A DNA stretch of 64,000 nt from Aeromonas rivipollensis (GCF_010974825.1 NZ_JAAILA010000011.1:62001-126000), one strand, 5' to 3'. Positions 27,077 to 37,875 are shown, numbered from the stretch's first letter. Numbers and translations: made by a program. The notes: generated by a model from the sequence alone, not told the origin.

Positions 27077-27083
27077 GCGCGCC

Positions 27084-27219
27084 GGAATGGGGAACTTGTG
27101 TCCTCATGCCATCACCCTTACTCAAACAACACACACACATCGACACCTGTACCGGGGTGCCCCTTTGGGGTCGGTTACATGGGATGTGTGGAGGCCTAAC
27201 CCCAATACAGAGGTATAAA
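27084..27219 (+). ncRNA. Likely S2 autoregulatory leader of rpsB
   Basis: A leader of about 137 bases with complementary segments: CCGGGGTGCCCC and TTGGGGTCGG near 27150-27173, then GGAGGCCTAACCCC just before the ribosome-binding site CAGAGG. Gammaproteobacterial rpsB leaders carry a conserved structured element bound by ribosomal protein S2, and this sequence has the same placement and a similar G/C-rich hairpin core. The exact fold was not computed. Confidence 0.5.
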
Positions 27220-27948
27220 ATGGCTAAAGTTTCTATGCGCGACATGCTGCAAGCCGGCGTTCACTTCGGTCACCAGACTCGTTACTGGAACCCGAAAATG
27301 AAGTCCTACATCTTCGGCGCCCGCAGCAAGGTTCACATCATCAACTTGGAAAAAACCGTTCCGATGTTTGACGATGCCATGAACTTCATCAGCTCCGTAG
27401 CTGCCAAGAAGGGCAAGGTCCTGTTTGTAGGTACCAAGCGTGCCGCGTCTGAAGCCGTAAAAGAAGCCGCTGAGCGTTGCGACCAGTTCTATGTTAACCA
27501 CCGCTGGCTGGGCGGCATGCTGACCAACTGGAAAACCGTTCGTCAGTCCATCAAGCGCCTGAAAGATCTGGAAACCCAGAGCCAAGACGGTACCTTCGAC
27601 AAGCTGACCAAGAAAGAGGCGCTGATGCGTACTCGCGAAATGGACAAGCTGGAGAAGAGCCTAGGTGGTATCAAGAACATGGGCGGCCTGCCTGACGTTC
27701 TGTTCGTTGTCGATGCCGACCACGAGCACATCGCTATCAAAGAAGCCAATAACCTGGGTATCCCGGTAGTTTCCATCGTTGATACCAACTCCAACCCGGA
27801 CGGCGTTGACTATGTCATCCCGGGTAACGACGACGCTATCCGTGCCGTACAGCTGTACCTGAATGCTGCTGCTGACACCGTACTGGAAGCTCGCGCTCAG
27901 GACATCGTTGTTCAAGCCGAACAAGATGGCTTCGTTGAAGCTGAGTAA
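27220..27948 (+). CDS. rpsB: 30S ribosomal protein S2
   Basis: A 242-residue ribosomal protein (E. coli 241) starting [20 protein letters not shown]. The family signatures [20 protein letters not shown] and [20 protein letters not shown] are both present. S2 binds the 30S subunit near the head-body junction and is needed to recruit S1. The ATG at 27220 follows CAGAGGTATAAA. Codon use here is strongly biased towards the set used in highly expressed genes, unlike most of the window. tsf follows after a hairpin. Confidence 0.98.
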   Translation: MAKVSMRDMLQAGVHFGHQTRYWNPKMKSYIFGARSKVHIINLEKTVPMFDDAMNFISSVAAKKGKVLFVGTKRAASEAVKEAAERCDQFYVNHRWLGGMLTNWKTVRQSIKRLKDLETQSQDGTFDKLTKKEALMRTREMDKLEKSLGGIKNMGGLPDVLFVVDADHEHIAIKEANNLGIPVVSIVDTNSNPDGVDYVIPGNDDAIRAVQLYLNAAADTVLEARAQDIVVQAEQDGFVEAE

Positions 27949-27997
27949 TTGATAAGGACTGTAAAGCCCTTATTAACCAAGCTGATGTAATTGGTTA

Positions 27998-28026
27998 GCA
28001 GGGGCCCTTGTGGCCCCTGTTTCTTG
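27998..28026 (+). terminator. Attenuator-like hairpin between rpsB and tsf
   Basis: Stem CAGGGGCC / GGCCCCTG with a 5-base loop, followed by TTTCTT. It lies about 30 bp before tsf, so it probably allows partial read-through and sets the S2 to EF-Ts ratio. Confidence 0.7.
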
Positions 28027-28052
28027 TCAATTCAAGACCGAGGATACTGGAC

Positions 28053-28934
28053 ATGGCTAACGTTACTGCCGCCCTGGTAAAAGAACTGCGCGAGCGCACT
28101 GCCGCTGGCATGATGGATTGCAAAAAAGCGCTGGAAGAAGCCGCTGGTGACATCGAGCTGGCCATCGAGAACATGCGCAAATCCGGTCAGGCCAAGGCCG
28201 CCAAGAAAGCGGGCCGTATCGCCGCTGAAGGCGTGATCTTCGCCCGTACCGAAGGCAACATTGCCGCCATGATCGAGCTGAACAGCGAAACCGACTTCGT
28301 CGCCAAAGACGCCAGCTTCATGGCCATGGGCCAGAAGATCGCCGACATCGCCGCGACCCAGAAAATTGCTGACATCGACGCCCTGAAGGCCGCCGATTTC
28401 GGTAACGGTGAGTCCGTTGAGCTGACCATCACCAACCTGATCGCCAAGATCGGTGAGAACATGAACCTGCGTCGCGTGATGCTGGTTGAAGGTGACAACC
28501 TGGGCACCTACGTACACGGTTCCCGTATCGGTGTTATCACCAAGCTGACCGGTGGTACTGCCGACCTGGCCAAAGATCTGGCCATGCACGTCGCTGCCAA
28601 CAGCCCGCAGTTCGTCAAGCCTGAAGACGTGTCTGCTGAAGTCGTTGCCAAAGAGCGCGAAATTCAGATCGACATCGCCATCAACTCCGGCAAGCCGAAA
28701 GACATCGCCGAGAAGATGGTTGAAGGCCGCATGAAGAAGTTCACCGGTGAGGTTTCCCTGACTGGTCAACCCTTCGTGAAGGATCCGTCCATCACTGTGG
28801 CTGAGCTGCTGAAGAAAGAAGGCGCTGACGTTGTTTCCTTCACCCGTTTCGAAGTGGGCGAAGGCATCGAGAAGCAAGAGACCGATTTCGCGGCTGAAGT
28901 TGCAGCCCAGATCGCGGCCGCTCAAAAGGCCTAA
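28053..28934 (+). CDS. tsf: Elongation factor Ts
   Basis: A 293-residue guanine-nucleotide exchange factor for EF-Tu. The N-terminal UBA-like domain carries [19 protein letters not shown], and [20 protein letters not shown] near 80 is the core signature that contacts EF-Tu. The coiled-coil and C-terminal modules are both present at normal length. The ATG at 28053 gives the [16 protein letters not shown] start; GAGGA lies 9 bases upstream. It follows rpsB in the conserved order. Confidence 0.98.
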   Translation: MANVTAALVKELRERTAAGMMDCKKALEEAAGDIELAIENMRKSGQAKAAKKAGRIAAEGVIFARTEGNIAAMIELNSETDFVAKDASFMAMGQKIADIAATQKIADIDALKAADFGNGESVELTITNLIAKIGENMNLRRVMLVEGDNLGTYVHGSRIGVITKLTGGTADLAKDLAMHVAANSPQFVKPEDVSAEVVAKEREIQIDIAINSGKPKDIAEKMVEGRMKKFTGEVSLTGQPFVKDPSITVAELLKKEGADVVSFTRFEVGEGIEKQETDFAAEVAAQIAAAQKA

Positions 28935-28959
28935 TCGAACCGGTTTTTCCGTTTCCCCA

Positions 28960-28986
28960 GACCGCGACTTATGTCGCGGTCTTTAT
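28960..28986 (+). terminator. Terminator between tsf and pyrH
   Basis: Ten-base-pair stem AGACCGCGAC / GTCGCGGTCT with a TTAT loop and TTATAT after it. Only about 20 bp separate it from pyrH, so pyrH is expressed by read-through or from a promoter not recognised here. Confidence 0.8.
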
Positions 28987-29005
28987 ATGACCAGGAATCA
29001 GTGAC

Positions 29006-29740
29006 ATGAGTACCAATCCCAAGCCTGCATACAGACGTGTTCTTCTGAAGTTGAGTGGTGAAGCCCTGCAAGGATCCGAGGGTTTTGGCATTGATCCAGC
29101 GGTGTTGGAGCGGATGGCCCAAGAGATCAAAGAGCTGGTTGAGCTGGGTGTTCAGGTCGGTCTGGTCATTGGCGGCGGCAACCTGTTCCGTGGTGCCGGT
29201 CTTGCCAAGGCGGGCATGAACCGCGTGGTGGGTGACCACATGGGCATGCTGGCGACCGTCATGAACGGCCTGGCCATGCGTGATGCCCTGCATCGTGCTT
29301 ATGTGAATGCCCGTCTGATGTCTGCCATCTCCCTGCAGGGTGTCTGCGATTCCTACAGCTGGGCCGAGGCCATCAGCCAGCTGCGTGCCGGCAAGGTGGT
29401 GATCTTCTCCGCCGGTACCGGCAACCCCTTCTTCACCACCGACTCCGCAGCCTGCCTGCGCGGCATCGAGATCGAAGCCGACGTGGTGCTCAAGGCCACC
29501 AAGGTCGATGGTGTGTTCACCGATGATCCGGTCAAGAACCCGGATGCAGTGCTCTATCAAGAACTGAGTTATGATGAAGTTCTTGAAAAAGAACTCAAAG
29601 TGATGGATCTTGCTGCTTTTACCCTGGCCCGCGACCACGATCTGCCGATCCGGGTGTTCAACATGAACAAACCGGGTGCATTGCGTCGGGTTATCATGGG
29701 TGAGCCGGAAGGTACCCTGATCCACCACGTCAGCAAGTAA
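29006..29740 (+). CDS. pyrH: UMP kinase PyrH
   Basis: A 244-residue hexameric amino-acid-kinase-fold enzyme that phosphorylates UMP to [16 protein letters not shown] near residue 11 binds phosphate, [19 protein letters not shown] near 53 is the UMP/GTP-regulatory region, and [20 protein letters not shown] near 135 is a family hallmark. It lies between tsf and frr, the standard order in this bacterial class. Confidence 0.98.
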   Translation: MSTNPKPAYRRVLLKLSGEALQGSEGFGIDPAVLERMAQEIKELVELGVQVGLVIGGGNLFRGAGLAKAGMNRVVGDHMGMLATVMNGLAMRDALHRAYVNARLMSAISLQGVCDSYSWAEAISQLRAGKVVIFSAGTGNPFFTTDSAACLRGIEIEADVVLKATKVDGVFTDDPVKNPDAVLYQELSYDEVLEKELKVMDLAAFTLARDHDLPIRVFNMNKPGALRRVIMGEPEGTLIHHVSK

Positions 29741-29836
29741 GACAAGCCTGAGCCGCCTGGCGCGCTTGTCCATTACGCCAGTAAACAAGATAGATACGGG
29801 CCGCATGCCGGCTCGTTCGCCAAAAGGAAAACCACT

Positions 29837-30394
29837 GTGATCAACGAGATTAAAAACGACGCCAAGGACCGCATGGCCAAGAGCGTAGAATCGCTCAAGA
29901 CCCAGATGTCCAAGATCCGTACCGGCCGTGCTCATCCGAGCCTGCTCGACGGTATCCAGGTGGAGTATTACGGTGCCGCCACTCCTCTGAAACAGTTGGC
30001 TAACGTAGTGGCAGAAGATGCCCGCACCCTGTCCATCTCCATCTTCGATCGCTCCATGATCCAGGCGGTGGAAAAAGCCATCCTGACCTCAGATCTGGGC
30101 CTGAACCCGTCCAGCAATGGCCAGACTCTGCGTGTGCCGCTGCCCGCGCTGACCGAAGAGCGTCGCCGCGATCTGACCAAGATAGTCCGTGCCGAAGCCG
30201 AAGGTGCCCGGGTTGCCGTGCGCAACATCCGTCGCGATGCCAACGCAGACCTGAAGGCTCTGCTGAAGGACAAGGAGATCTCCGAGGACGACGACCGTCG
30301 CGCCCAGGAAGAGATTCAGAAACTGACCGACGCCTTCGTCAAGCTGGTGGATGACGCCCTGGCCGCGAAGGAAAAGGAGCTAATGGAAATCTAA
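29837..30394 (+). CDS. frr: Ribosome recycling factor
   Basis: A 185-residue protein that, with EF-G, splits post-termination ribosomes. The two-domain RRF fold is recognised by [21 protein letters not shown] near 30 and [20 protein letters not shown] near 95. It starts with GTG at 29837, 11 bases after AAAAGGAAAA; no closer ATG exists in frame. Confidence 0.98.
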   Translation: MINEIKNDAKDRMAKSVESLKTQMSKIRTGRAHPSLLDGIQVEYYGAATPLKQLANVVAEDARTLSISIFDRSMIQAVEKAILTSDLGLNPSSNGQTLRVPLPALTEERRRDLTKIVRAEAEGARVAVRNIRRDANADLKALLKDKEISEDDDRRAQEEIQKLTDAFVKLVDDALAAKEKELMEI

Positions 30395-30415
30395 GCCTCC
30401 GACAGGTATATTACG

Positions 30416-30454
30416 AGCGCCGTGTAGTGCCCCTGCACGGCGCTTTTGTCTTTG
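30416..30454 (+). terminator. Terminator-like hairpin between frr and uppS
   Basis: Stem AGCGCCGTG / CACGGCGCT (30416-30424, 30436-30444) with an 11-base loop, followed by TTTGTCTTTG. Probably a partial terminator that separates the translation-factor part of the cluster from the envelope part. Confidence 0.7.
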
Positions 30455-30466
30455 TGGGAGAAATGA

Positions 30467-31243
30467 ATGTCGCTTTTGGCAGCGCTAGGCGATAGCGCCA
30501 GCTCGTCCTTGCCTCGTCACGTCGCCATCATCATGGATGGCAATGGTCGCTGGGCTCAGAACCGTGGCAAGATGCGGGTCTCTGGCCACAAGGCGGGCGT
30601 GAAATCCGTGCGTGAGGCCGTGGCCTTTGCCGCCCGTGCCAAGATGGAGGCGCTGACGTTGTTCGCGTTCTCCAGTGAGAACTGGCGCCGCCCGGAAGGG
30701 GAGGTCAATGCCCTGATGGAGCTATTCATGACGGTGCTTGGCCGCGAGGTGAACAAGTTGCACAGCAATGGCATCCGGCTCAAGGTGATCGGCGATACCG
30801 CCCGTTTCAGTGAACGGCTGCAGGCCAAGATCGCCAAGGCCGAGGCCCTGACCGCCGGCAACCAGGGACTCACCCTCAACATCGCCGCCAACTATGGCGG
30901 TCAATGGGACATAGCCCAGGCGGCCCGCAGGCTGGCTCGCGCCGTGGCAGCGGGCGAGCTGGATGCAGAGGCGGTCGATGAAGAGGCACTGGCACGTCAG
31001 GTCTGCATGGCCGATCTGCCTCCGGTGGATCTGCTGATCCGTACCGGCGGGGATCATCGCATCAGCAATTTTGTGTTATGGCAGCTTGCTTATGCCGAGC
31101 TCTATTTTACCCCGGTCTTGTGGCCCGACTTTGACGAGGCCGAGTTCAGCGGGGCAGTTGCCTCCTTCGTTGCTCGCGAGCGTCGCTTCGGGTGTACGGG
31201 TGAACAGATACGGGAATTGATCGCCGCGCAACAGACCGGCTAA
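30467..31243 (+). CDS. uppS: Undecaprenyl diphosphate synthase UppS
   Basis: A 258-residue cis-prenyltransferase that makes the C55 lipid carrier precursor for peptidoglycan and O-antigen. [17 protein letters not shown] near residue 19 contains the catalytic Asp, [11 protein letters not shown] near 67 is the second signature, and [20 protein letters not shown] near 197 is the C-terminal isoprenyl-diphosphate site. The ATG at 30467 follows GTGGGAGAA. It is the first of the envelope-lipid genes in this run. Confidence 0.97.
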   Translation: MSLLAALGDSASSSLPRHVAIIMDGNGRWAQNRGKMRVSGHKAGVKSVREAVAFAARAKMEALTLFAFSSENWRRPEGEVNALMELFMTVLGREVNKLHSNGIRLKVIGDTARFSERLQAKIAKAEALTAGNQGLTLNIAANYGGQWDIAQAARRLARAVAAGELDAEAVDEEALARQVCMADLPPVDLLIRTGGDHRISNFVLWQLAYAELYFTPVLWPDFDEAEFSGAVASFVARERRFGCTGEQIRELIAAQQTG

Positions 31244-31270
31244 ACCCCGCTCCCAAGAGAGAGGTTTCTT

Positions 31271-32128
31271 TTGCTAAAACAACGAATTATTACCGCATTA
31301 CTGTTAGTACCCCTGGTGTTGGGGGCACTGTTTTTCCTGCCATTGAAATTCTTTGCCCTGCTCGCAGCCCTGGTCTTTCTGCTGGCCAGCCGTGAGTGGA
31401 GCGCCTTCGTCTCTGCCCAGCCGCAACAATGGTTGCCGCTGGTGTTCTGCCTGTTGCTCGGTGCCAGCCTGTTCTGGGTGCCGGTAGAGCAACTCTGGAT
31501 CCCCCAGCTGCATCCGCTGGTGATGGGCGTGCTCTGGACCGCCATCAGCTGGTGGCTGCTCGGGCTGCTGCTGGTGCTGCGCTACCCCCGCAGCGCCAGG
31601 TTGTGGAAAGAGTCCGTCTGGCTCAAGTCCCTGTTCGGTCTGGTGACCCTGGTGCCCTTCTTCTGGTCCCTGGTGGCCATCCGTGGGTACAACTTCTATC
31701 ACGACCCCATGATGGGGGCCTGGATCCTGCTGTTCGTGATGGGCCTGGTCTGGGCGGCAGATTCTGGCGCGTATTTTTTCGGCAAGGCGTTCGGCAAGCA
31801 CAAGCTGGCCCCGGCCGTCAGCCCGGGTAAAACCATAGAGGGCATGCTGGGCGGCCTCTTTACCGCCAGCGTGCTGGCCATCAGCGTGACCTGGTTCATG
31901 GGCTTCGTGCCGGCCAAGATGGGGGTGGTGCTGCTCTGCTCCCTGCTGGCGGTGCTGGCGTCCGTGCTCGGCGATTTGACCGAGAGCATGTTCAAGCGGG
32001 AGGCCGGTATCAAGGATTCCGGCACCCTGCTGCCGGGTCACGGCGGCATCCTCGATCGCATCGACAGCCTGACGGCGGCGCTGCCCGTCTTCCTGCTCAG
32101 CTATCTGCTACTCGGTCAGGAGTTCTGA
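31271..32128 (+). CDS. cdsA: Phosphatidate cytidylyltransferase CdsA
   Basis: A 285-residue inner-membrane enzyme that makes CDP-diacylglycerol, the precursor of all phospholipids. About eight membrane helices are visible. The C-terminal family signature includes [13 protein letters not shown] followed by [15 protein letters not shown] (about 243-270), with the metal-binding Asp. Translation appears to start at TTG (31271) after GAGAGAGG; no in-frame ATG is near. The stop TGA shares its last base with the ATG of dxr, so the two are coupled. Confidence 0.95.
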   Translation: MLKQRIITALLLVPLVLGALFFLPLKFFALLAALVFLLASREWSAFVSAQPQQWLPLVFCLLLGASLFWVPVEQLWIPQLHPLVMGVLWTAISWWLLGLLLVLRYPRSARLWKESVWLKSLFGLVTLVPFFWSLVAIRGYNFYHDPMMGAWILLFVMGLVWAADSGAYFFGKAFGKHKLAPAVSPGKTIEGMLGGLFTASVLAISVTWFMGFVPAKMGVVLLCSLLAVLASVLGDLTESMFKREAGIKDSGTLLPGHGGILDRIDSLTAALPVFLLSYLLLGQEF

Positions 32129-33324
32129 TGCGCAATCTGGTCATTCTGGGAGCCTCCGGCTCCATCGGTCAGAGCACCCTCAAGGTGCTGCGGCAGAATC
32201 CGGGGCGCTGGCAGGTGCTGGCGCTGACCGCGGCTCGCAGCGTGGATGCCATGGTGCGGGACTGTCTCGAATTCTCCCCCCGTTTCGCCGTCATGGTGGA
32301 TGAGAGCGCCGCCAGCGATCTGGCCGGGCGGCTCAAGACCCATGGCTGCGCCACCCGGGTACTCTCTGGTCAGGCTGCCCTGTGCGAAGTGGCCGCTCAC
32401 CCTGACGCCCACAGCGTCATGGCGGCCATCGTCGGTGCGGCGGGTCTGGCACCCACCATGGCCGCCGTGCGTGCCGGCAAGCGGATCCTGCTGGCCAACA
32501 AGGAGGCCCTGGTGATGTCCGGCGCCTTCTTCATGGAGGCGGTGCGCCACCATGGGGCCGAGCTGCTGCCCATCGACAGCGAACACAATGCGATCTTCCA
32601 GTGCCTGCCCGAGGCCATTCAGCGCGAGCCTGGCTTCTGCGATCTGGCCGGGGCGGGCATCAGCAAGATACTGCTTACCGGCTCAGGGGGCCCCTTCCGC
32701 TATACCGACATCGACGAGCTGGCCAGAGTCACGCCGGCCCAGGCGGTGGCGCACCCCAACTGGTCCATGGGGGCCAAGATCTCGGTGGACTCCGCCACCA
32801 TGATCAACAAGGGGTTGGAATACATAGAGGCGCGCTGGCTGTTCAACGCTCTCCCTGAGCAGATCCAGGTGGTGATCCACCCCCAGTCGGTGATCCACTC
32901 CATGGTGCAGTACAAGGACGGTTCAGTGCTGGCCCAGCTGGGTAACCCGGACATGTGTACCCCCATAGCCCACGCCCTGGCCTACCCGGCCAGGATTGAG
33001 TCCGGTGTGGAACCTTTGGATTTCTTCAGTGTCGGAGAGTTCAGCTTTATCCGCCCCGACTACGCCCGTTATCCCTGCCTGGCACTGGCCATGGCGGCCT
33101 GCCTGCAAGGACAGGCGGCGACCACCTCTCTCAATGCCGCCAATGAAGAGGCCGTCGCGGCTTTTCTTGCAGAGCGCATTGGATTTATGGATATTGCCAG
33201 AGTCAACGAATCCATCATGACGACACTGGGCACCAGTGCCGCAGGTTCGCTGGAGGATCTGATTGCGCTGGATGGCAGGGCCCGTGCCCATGCCCAGCAA
33301 CTGATAGAGGAGCTTGCCGTATGA
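32128..33324 (+). CDS. dxr: 1-deoxy-D-xylulose 5-phosphate reductoisomerase
   Basis: A 398-residue enzyme (E. coli IspC is 398) that converts DXP to MEP with NADPH in the non-mevalonate isoprenoid pathway. The NADPH-binding motif [12 protein letters not shown] opens the protein. [15 protein letters not shown] near 147 carries metal-binding Asp and Glu residues, and [19 protein letters not shown] near 210 is the substrate loop. The ATG overlaps the cdsA stop by one base, and the dxr stop overlaps a possible 26-codon ORF that leads into rseP. Confidence 0.97.
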   Translation: MRNLVILGASGSIGQSTLKVLRQNPGRWQVLALTAARSVDAMVRDCLEFSPRFAVMVDESAASDLAGRLKTHGCATRVLSGQAALCEVAAHPDAHSVMAAIVGAAGLAPTMAAVRAGKRILLANKEALVMSGAFFMEAVRHHGAELLPIDSEHNAIFQCLPEAIQREPGFCDLAGAGISKILLTGSGGPFRYTDIDELARVTPAQAVAHPNWSMGAKISVDSATMINKGLEYIEARWLFNALPEQIQVVIHPQSVIHSMVQYKDGSVLAQLGNPDMCTPIAHALAYPARIESGVEPLDFFSVGEFSFIRPDYARYPCLALAMAACLQGQAATTSLNAANEEAVAAFLAERIGFMDIARVNESIMTTLGTSAAGSLEDLIALDGRARAHAQQLIEELAV

Positions 33325-33401
33325 ACGGACTGTGGTGGCCTGGTGCCGCTCTCTACGCCCTCGAGCGCCGAACTGGACATGACCCCGAGGTGATCGGCTG
33401 A
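33321..33401 (+). CDS. Possible 26-residue ORF bridging dxr and rseP
   Basis: ATGA at 33321-33324 combines a start codon with the dxr stop. The frame runs 26 codons ([20 protein letters not shown], then DPEVIG) and its TGA shares one base with the rseP ATG (TGATG, 33399-33403). GAGG (33308-33311) lies within the end of dxr. A ribosome leaving dxr could therefore pass through this frame into rseP. The peptide is short with no known relative in my memory, so it may be only a coupling device. Confidence 0.4.
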   Translation: MNGLWWPGAALYALERRTGHDPEVIG

Positions 33402-34753
33402 TGGGCGCCTTGTTATGGAATATTGGTGCCTTCATCGTGGCCCTGGGGCTGCTGGTGGCGGTGCATGAATTTGGCCACTTCTGGGTAGCCCGCCGCTGCG
33501 GCGTCAAGGTCGAGCGTTTCTCCATCGGCTTTGGCAAGGCTATCTGGCGCCGCATCGGCAAGGATGGCACCGAATATGTGCTGGCCCTGATCCCGCTGGG
33601 TGGCTACGTCAAGATGCTGGATGGCCGGGTCGATGAGCTCAAGCCGGGGGAGGAGGCACAGGCCTTCAACCACAAGAGCGTCTGGGCAAGGATGGCCATA
33701 GTCGCGGCCGGCCCCATGGCGAACTTCGTGTTCGCCCTGTTCGCCTTCTGGCTGATGTTCATGATAGGGGTGCCGAGCGTCAAGCCGGTGGTCGGCGAGG
33801 TGCGCCCTGCGTCCATAGTGGCCCAGGCCGGCATAGAGCCTGGCATGGAGATCGTCGGCGTCGGCGACGAGGCCACCGGAGACTGGGAGAGCGTGACCTA
33901 TGCCCTCATCAGCCATCTGGGTGACAAATCGGTACAGCTCAAGCTGAAGGCGCCAGGCGCCAGCTACGCCGTCGACAAGACGCTGATGCTGGATAGCTGG
34001 ACTTTCGATCCGGACAAAGAGTCCCCCATCGGCAGCCTGGGGATAGTCCCTCTCGGCGGCAAGGTGCTGCCGGTGGTACAGGCCATAGTGCCCTCGAGCG
34101 CCAGCGAGAAGGCGGGTCTGCAGGTGGGGGATCGCATCAAGGGCGTGGGTGATCAGGCGATCACCGAATGGACCGAGTTTGTCGAGCGAGTGCAGCAATC
34201 ACCGGAGCAGCCACTGGAGGTGACGGTGGAGCGCGAGGGCAGCGATCTGACCCTGACCCTGACCCCGGATGTGAAAAAAGTACGGGGCCAGCTGGTCGGT
34301 TTCGTCGGCTTGTCGCCGCAACTGGTTCCATTACCGGATGAGTATCGAGTTCTGTTACAGTATGGGCCTTTGCAAGCCCTGTGGCATGGGGTCCAGAAGA
34401 CCTGGAGCCTGATCACGCTGACCTTTGACATGATCGGCAAGCTGATCGGTGGCATCGTCTCCCTGGACAACCTGAGCGGCCCCATCTCCATCGCCAAGGG
34501 GGCTGGCAGCAGCGCAGATTACGGGTTGGTCTATTTCCTCGGTTTCCTGGCGCTCATCAGCGTCAACCTGGGGATCATCAATCTGTTCCCCCTGCCGGTG
34601 CTGGATGGGGGCCATTTGGTCTACTTCCTCATCGAGGCAGTCACCGGCAAGCCGGTACCAGAAAAAATTCAGGAAATTGGGTTCAGGATAGGCGCCGCCA
34701 TTCTGATGTTACTGATGGGCATTGCGCTGTTTAATGATTTCGCTCGCCTCTGA
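33401..34753 (+). CDS. rseP: Site-2 protease RseP
   Basis: A 450-residue intramembrane zinc protease (E. coli 450) that makes the second cut in anti-sigma factor RseA and so releases sigma-E; it also clears signal peptides. The zinc motif HEFGHF lies near residue 22, two PDZ domains occupy about 120-310 ([40 protein letters not shown]), and the third zinc-ligand region [16 protein letters not shown] is near 398. Placement between dxr and bamA matches E. coli and links it to envelope biogenesis. Confidence 0.97.
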   Translation: MGALLWNIGAFIVALGLLVAVHEFGHFWVARRCGVKVERFSIGFGKAIWRRIGKDGTEYVLALIPLGGYVKMLDGRVDELKPGEEAQAFNHKSVWARMAIVAAGPMANFVFALFAFWLMFMIGVPSVKPVVGEVRPASIVAQAGIEPGMEIVGVGDEATGDWESVTYALISHLGDKSVQLKLKAPGASYAVDKTLMLDSWTFDPDKESPIGSLGIVPLGGKVLPVVQAIVPSSASEKAGLQVGDRIKGVGDQAITEWTEFVERVQQSPEQPLEVTVEREGSDLTLTLTPDVKKVRGQLVGFVGLSPQLVPLPDEYRVLLQYGPLQALWHGVQKTWSLITLTFDMIGKLIGGIVSLDNLSGPISIAKGAGSSADYGLVYFLGFLALISVNLGIINLFPLPVLDGGHLVYFLIEAVTGKPVPEKIQEIGFRIGAAILMLLMGIALFNDFARL

Positions 34754-34787
34754 GGCTAGAGCATCAACAAGGACACATAAGAACAAA

Positions 34788-37211
34788 ATGGCTGTTAAAA
34801 AAGCATTGGTGTTGAGTTGCCTGCTGGGAGCCAGCTTCCTGGCTCAGGCGGCCCCTGCCTCTTTTGTGGTGCAAGACATTCAGGTCGAGGGTCTGCAGCG
34901 GGTGACCCTGGGCGCCGCCCTGTTGAATCTGCCGGTCCGGGTCGGTGACTCCGTGGACTCGGTGGCCCTGGCCAACGCCATCAAGAAGCTCTATGCCTCC
35001 GGCAACTTCGAGGACGTCAAGGTCTATCGTGACGGCCAGGTGCTGCAAGTCGTGGTGAAGGAACGCCCGACCATCTCCAGCATCGAGTTTTCCGGCAACA
35101 AGGACATCAAGGAGGAGCAGCTGACCCAGAGCCTGGAGTCCTCCGGCATCCGCGTCGGTGATCCCCTGGATCGCACAGTGCTGAGCTCCCTCGAGAAGGG
35201 ACTGGAAGATTTCTACTACGGCGTGGGCAAGTACTCCGCCAAGGTCAAGGCCATAGTCACCCCGCTGCCTCGCAACCGGGTTGACCTCAAGTTCACCTTC
35301 GTGGAAGGGGAAGCGGCCAAGATCCAGCAGATCAACATAGTCGGCAACCAGGTGTTCCCGGAAGAGAAACTGCTGGCCCAGCTCTCCTTGAAGGACGATG
35401 TGCCCTGGTGGAACTTCACCGGCGATCAGCGCTACCAGAAGCAGAAGCTGGCCGGTGACATCGAAGTGCTGCGCTCCTACTACATGGACCGCGGCTACAT
35501 ACGTTTCGCCCAGGAGTCCACCCAAGTCTCCATGACCCCGGACAAGAAGGGCGTCTACGTCACCCTGAACATCAAGGAAGGGGATCAGTACAAGGTCTCC
35601 GGCGTGCAGCTCAAGGGCGATCTCATCGACCGTGGCGGCGATATGAAGGGGCTCATCCCCATAGAGGCGGGCAGCGTCTACTCCGCCAGCCAGGTGACCC
35701 ACACCGAAGAGGTGCTCTCCAAGTTCCTCGGCCGTTATGGCTATGCCTACCCCAAAGTGGTCACCTTCCCCCAGGTCAATGACCAGACCAAGGAAGTGGA
35801 GCTGATCGTCAACATAGAGCCGGGCCCCCGTGTCTATGTGCGCAACATCAACTTCAGCGGCAACGTCACCACCAAGGACGAAGTGCTGCGTCGCGAGATG
35901 CGTCAGATGGAAGGCACCTGGCTCTCCTCCGACAACGTCGAGCAGTCCAAGACCCGTCTCAACCGCCTCGGCTTCTTCGAGACCGCGGAAGTGGACACCA
36001 AACGGGTGGCGGGCAGCGACGATCAGGTCGATCTGGACTTCAAGGTCAAGGAGCAACCGGCAGGCTCCATCAACGCCGGCATCGGCTACGGTACCGAGTC
36101 TGGTCTGAGCCTGCAGGCGGGCCTGCAGCAAGACAACTTCATGGGGACCGGCAAGAAGATCGGCATCAACGCCAGCACCAACGACTACTCGAAGAACATC
36201 GATCTCAGCTACAACGATCCCTACTTCACCGTCGATGGCGTCAGCCTGGGCGGCCGCCTCTACTACAACAAGTTCAGCGCGGCCGATGCCAACATAGTCG
36301 ACTACGAGAACACCACTATAGGCTTCCGCCTCTCCAGCGGTTTCCCGGTCAACGAGAACAACCGTCTCGACTTCAGCCTTGGCTACGAGAACAACAAGCT
36401 GTCCCAGCCCAACCCCTATGTGCAGGTGGATGAGTTCTGGAAGGTGTACCAGGCCAACCTGGACGGCGACAACCGCATGGTGTTCAACACAGTGGATGTC
36501 ACCGCCGGCTGGACTCGCTCCACCCTCAACAAGGGCCAGTTCCCGACCGCGGGTGACCGTCAGCGGGTGAACGCCAAGGTGACTGTGCCTGGCATGGATC
36601 TGCAGTACTTCAAGCTCAACGCCGAAGACTCCCATTACTTCCCGTTTGATGCGGACCACCAGTGGGTCATGCTGGCCAAGGCCCGCGCCTCTTACGGCAA
36701 TGGCTACGGCAGCAACGGTGACTACGACCACGTGCTGCCCTTCTTCGAGAACTACTACGCCGGTGGTTTCGACACCCTGCGCGGCTTCAAGAGCAACACC
36801 GTCGGTCCTAAGGCGCTCTACTACTACAACCTGGGCGGTAACGACGTGATCCAGGGCACCGACAGCTCGGTGGGGGGCAATGCCCTGGCGGTAGCCTCCC
36901 TCGAGATGATAGTGCCGACGCCGTTCGCGTCTGAAAGCTACCAGCCCCAACTGCGGACCAGCTTCTTCATCGATGCCGGTACAGTGTGGGATACCACCTT
37001 CGAATATGGTCAGTACCAGAACCGTTGCTTCAGTGGCTGTAACTATCTGATGGACTATTCTGACCCCACCAATATCCGGATGTCGGCGGGTCTGTCACTG
37101 CAGTGGCTCTCCCCCATGGGCCCCCTGGTGTTCGTGATTGCACAACCGCTCAAGAAATACGAAGGGGACGATACCGAAGTCTTCTCCTTCAACATCGGCC
37201 GTACCTTCTAA
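34788..37211 (+). CDS. bamA: Outer-membrane assembly factor BamA
   Basis: An 807-residue Omp85 protein that inserts beta-barrels into the outer membrane as the core of the BAM complex. After a 21-residue signal peptide ending LAQA, mature [20 protein letters not shown] starts the first of five POTRA domains (about 22-420). The C-terminal 16-strand barrel includes [20 protein letters not shown] near 660 (the VRGF/Y loop-6 motif, here LRGF) and ends FSFNIGRTF with the usual C-terminal Phe. The ATG at 34788 is the start that leaves a proper signal peptide. Confidence 0.97.
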   Translation: MAVKKALVLSCLLGASFLAQAAPASFVVQDIQVEGLQRVTLGAALLNLPVRVGDSVDSVALANAIKKLYASGNFEDVKVYRDGQVLQVVVKERPTISSIEFSGNKDIKEEQLTQSLESSGIRVGDPLDRTVLSSLEKGLEDFYYGVGKYSAKVKAIVTPLPRNRVDLKFTFVEGEAAKIQQINIVGNQVFPEEKLLAQLSLKDDVPWWNFTGDQRYQKQKLAGDIEVLRSYYMDRGYIRFAQESTQVSMTPDKKGVYVTLNIKEGDQYKVSGVQLKGDLIDRGGDMKGLIPIEAGSVYSASQVTHTEEVLSKFLGRYGYAYPKVVTFPQVNDQTKEVELIVNIEPGPRVYVRNINFSGNVTTKDEVLRREMRQMEGTWLSSDNVEQSKTRLNRLGFFETAEVDTKRVAGSDDQVDLDFKVKEQPAGSINAGIGYGTESGLSLQAGLQQDNFMGTGKKIGINASTNDYSKNIDLSYNDPYFTVDGVSLGGRLYYNKFSAADANIVDYENTTIGFRLSSGFPVNENNRLDFSLGYENNKLSQPNPYVQVDEFWKVYQANLDGDNRMVFNTVDVTAGWTRSTLNKGQFPTAGDRQRVNAKVTVPGMDLQYFKLNAEDSHYFPFDADHQWVMLAKARASYGNGYGSNGDYDHVLPFFENYYAGGFDTLRGFKSNTVGPKALYYYNLGGNDVIQGTDSSVGGNALAVASLEMIVPTPFASESYQPQLRTSFFIDAGTVWDTTFEYGQYQNRCFSGCNYLMDYSDPTNIRMSAGLSLQWLSPMGPLVFVIAQPLKKYEGDDTEVFSFNIGRTF

Positions 37212-37223
37212 GGGCGCGGACGC

Positions 37224-37243
37224 TCCCCCACTTCGGTGGGGGT
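37224..37243 (+). other. Very stable hairpin between bamA and skp
   Basis: CCCCCAC-TTCG-GTGGGGG: a 7-bp G/C stem with a UUCG tetraloop 12 bp after the bamA stop. No T-tract follows, so it more likely stabilises the bamA mRNA 3' end than terminates. Confidence 0.65.
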
Positions 37244-37359
37244 ATTCAATGATGGGACGCGCAGCTTGCGTGCCTCACCAGGTAACAAGCCGGTCCCAGA
37301 GATCGCTTGCACAATCAGGTAAATCAGGTAGCCCTCGACCGAGGGACCAAGGAGTAAGT

Positions 37360-37872
37360 GTGAATAAAGCGTTGAAAGTAGCTGGTTTGAGTTTTGCACT
37401 GATGGCTGCCGGTATGGGCTCCGCCTGGGCTGAGACCAAGATCGCCGTGGTAGACATGGGCGAAGTCTTCCAAAAGCTGCCCCAGCGTGAAGCCGTGGCC
37501 AAGAAGCTGAAGGGTGAGTTCGAGCCGCGCATGCGCGAGCTGCAGAAACTGGAATCCGACGGTCAGGCTCTGGTCGAGAAGTTCAAGAAGGACGAAGCCT
37601 TCATGAGCAACGAGCAGAAGAAGCAGAACCAGGAGAAGCTGGCCAAGCTGCAGATGGAGTTCAACCAGAAGCGTCAGGCGTTCGAGCAGGACAACGGCCG
37701 TCGTCAGGCTGAAGAGCGCAACAAGATCCTGACCAAGGTGCAGGCTGCCATCGATTCCATCGCCAAGAGCAATGGCTATGATCTGGTGCTGGAGCGCAAT
37801 GCTGCTCCCTATGCCGCCAGCAAGCTGGACATCTCCAGCCAGGTTATCTCTCAGGTAAGCAAGAGCAACTAA
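37360..37872 (+). CDS. skp: Periplasmic chaperone Skp (OmpH)
   Basis: A 170-residue chaperone that carries unfolded outer-membrane proteins to BamA. Signal peptide about 1-24 (ends GMGSAWA), mature start ETKIAVVDMGEVFQKLPQRE as in Skp. The middle (about 55-125) is the long charged coiled-coil tentacle (EEAFMSNEQKK region) and the C-terminus returns to the trimerisation body (YDLVLERNAAPYAASKLDIS). Translation starts at GTG 37360 after AAGGAG. It ends 3 bp before lpxD. Confidence 0.95.
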   Translation: MNKALKVAGLSFALMAAGMGSAWAETKIAVVDMGEVFQKLPQREAVAKKLKGEFEPRMRELQKLESDGQALVEKFKKDEAFMSNEQKKQNQEKLAKLQMEFNQKRQAFEQDNGRRQAEERNKILTKVQAAIDSIAKSNGYDLVLERNAAPYAASKLDISSQVISQVSKSN

Positions 37873-37875
37873 TTG

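Larger units (their letters stand above)
26860..27219. promoter_or_regulatory. Divergent map/rpsB control region
   Basis: 360 bp without a protein gene. The map side (26860-27000) is AT-rich around 26920-26960 and should hold the map promoter. The rpsB side holds the extended -10 promoter and the structured leader given separately. Confidence 0.7.

Noticed and set aside
27089..27120. GGAACTT as the -35 of a sigma-E promoter in the rpsB leader
   Set aside because: No TCTGA/TCAAA-like -10 occurs at the required 15-17 base spacing, and the site is downstream of the better extended -10 promoter.
34764..36950. A 728-codon minus-strand frame opposite bamA
   Set aside because: BamA is complete and well conserved on the plus strand. 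The reverse translation is Val/Leu/His-rich shadow sequence.
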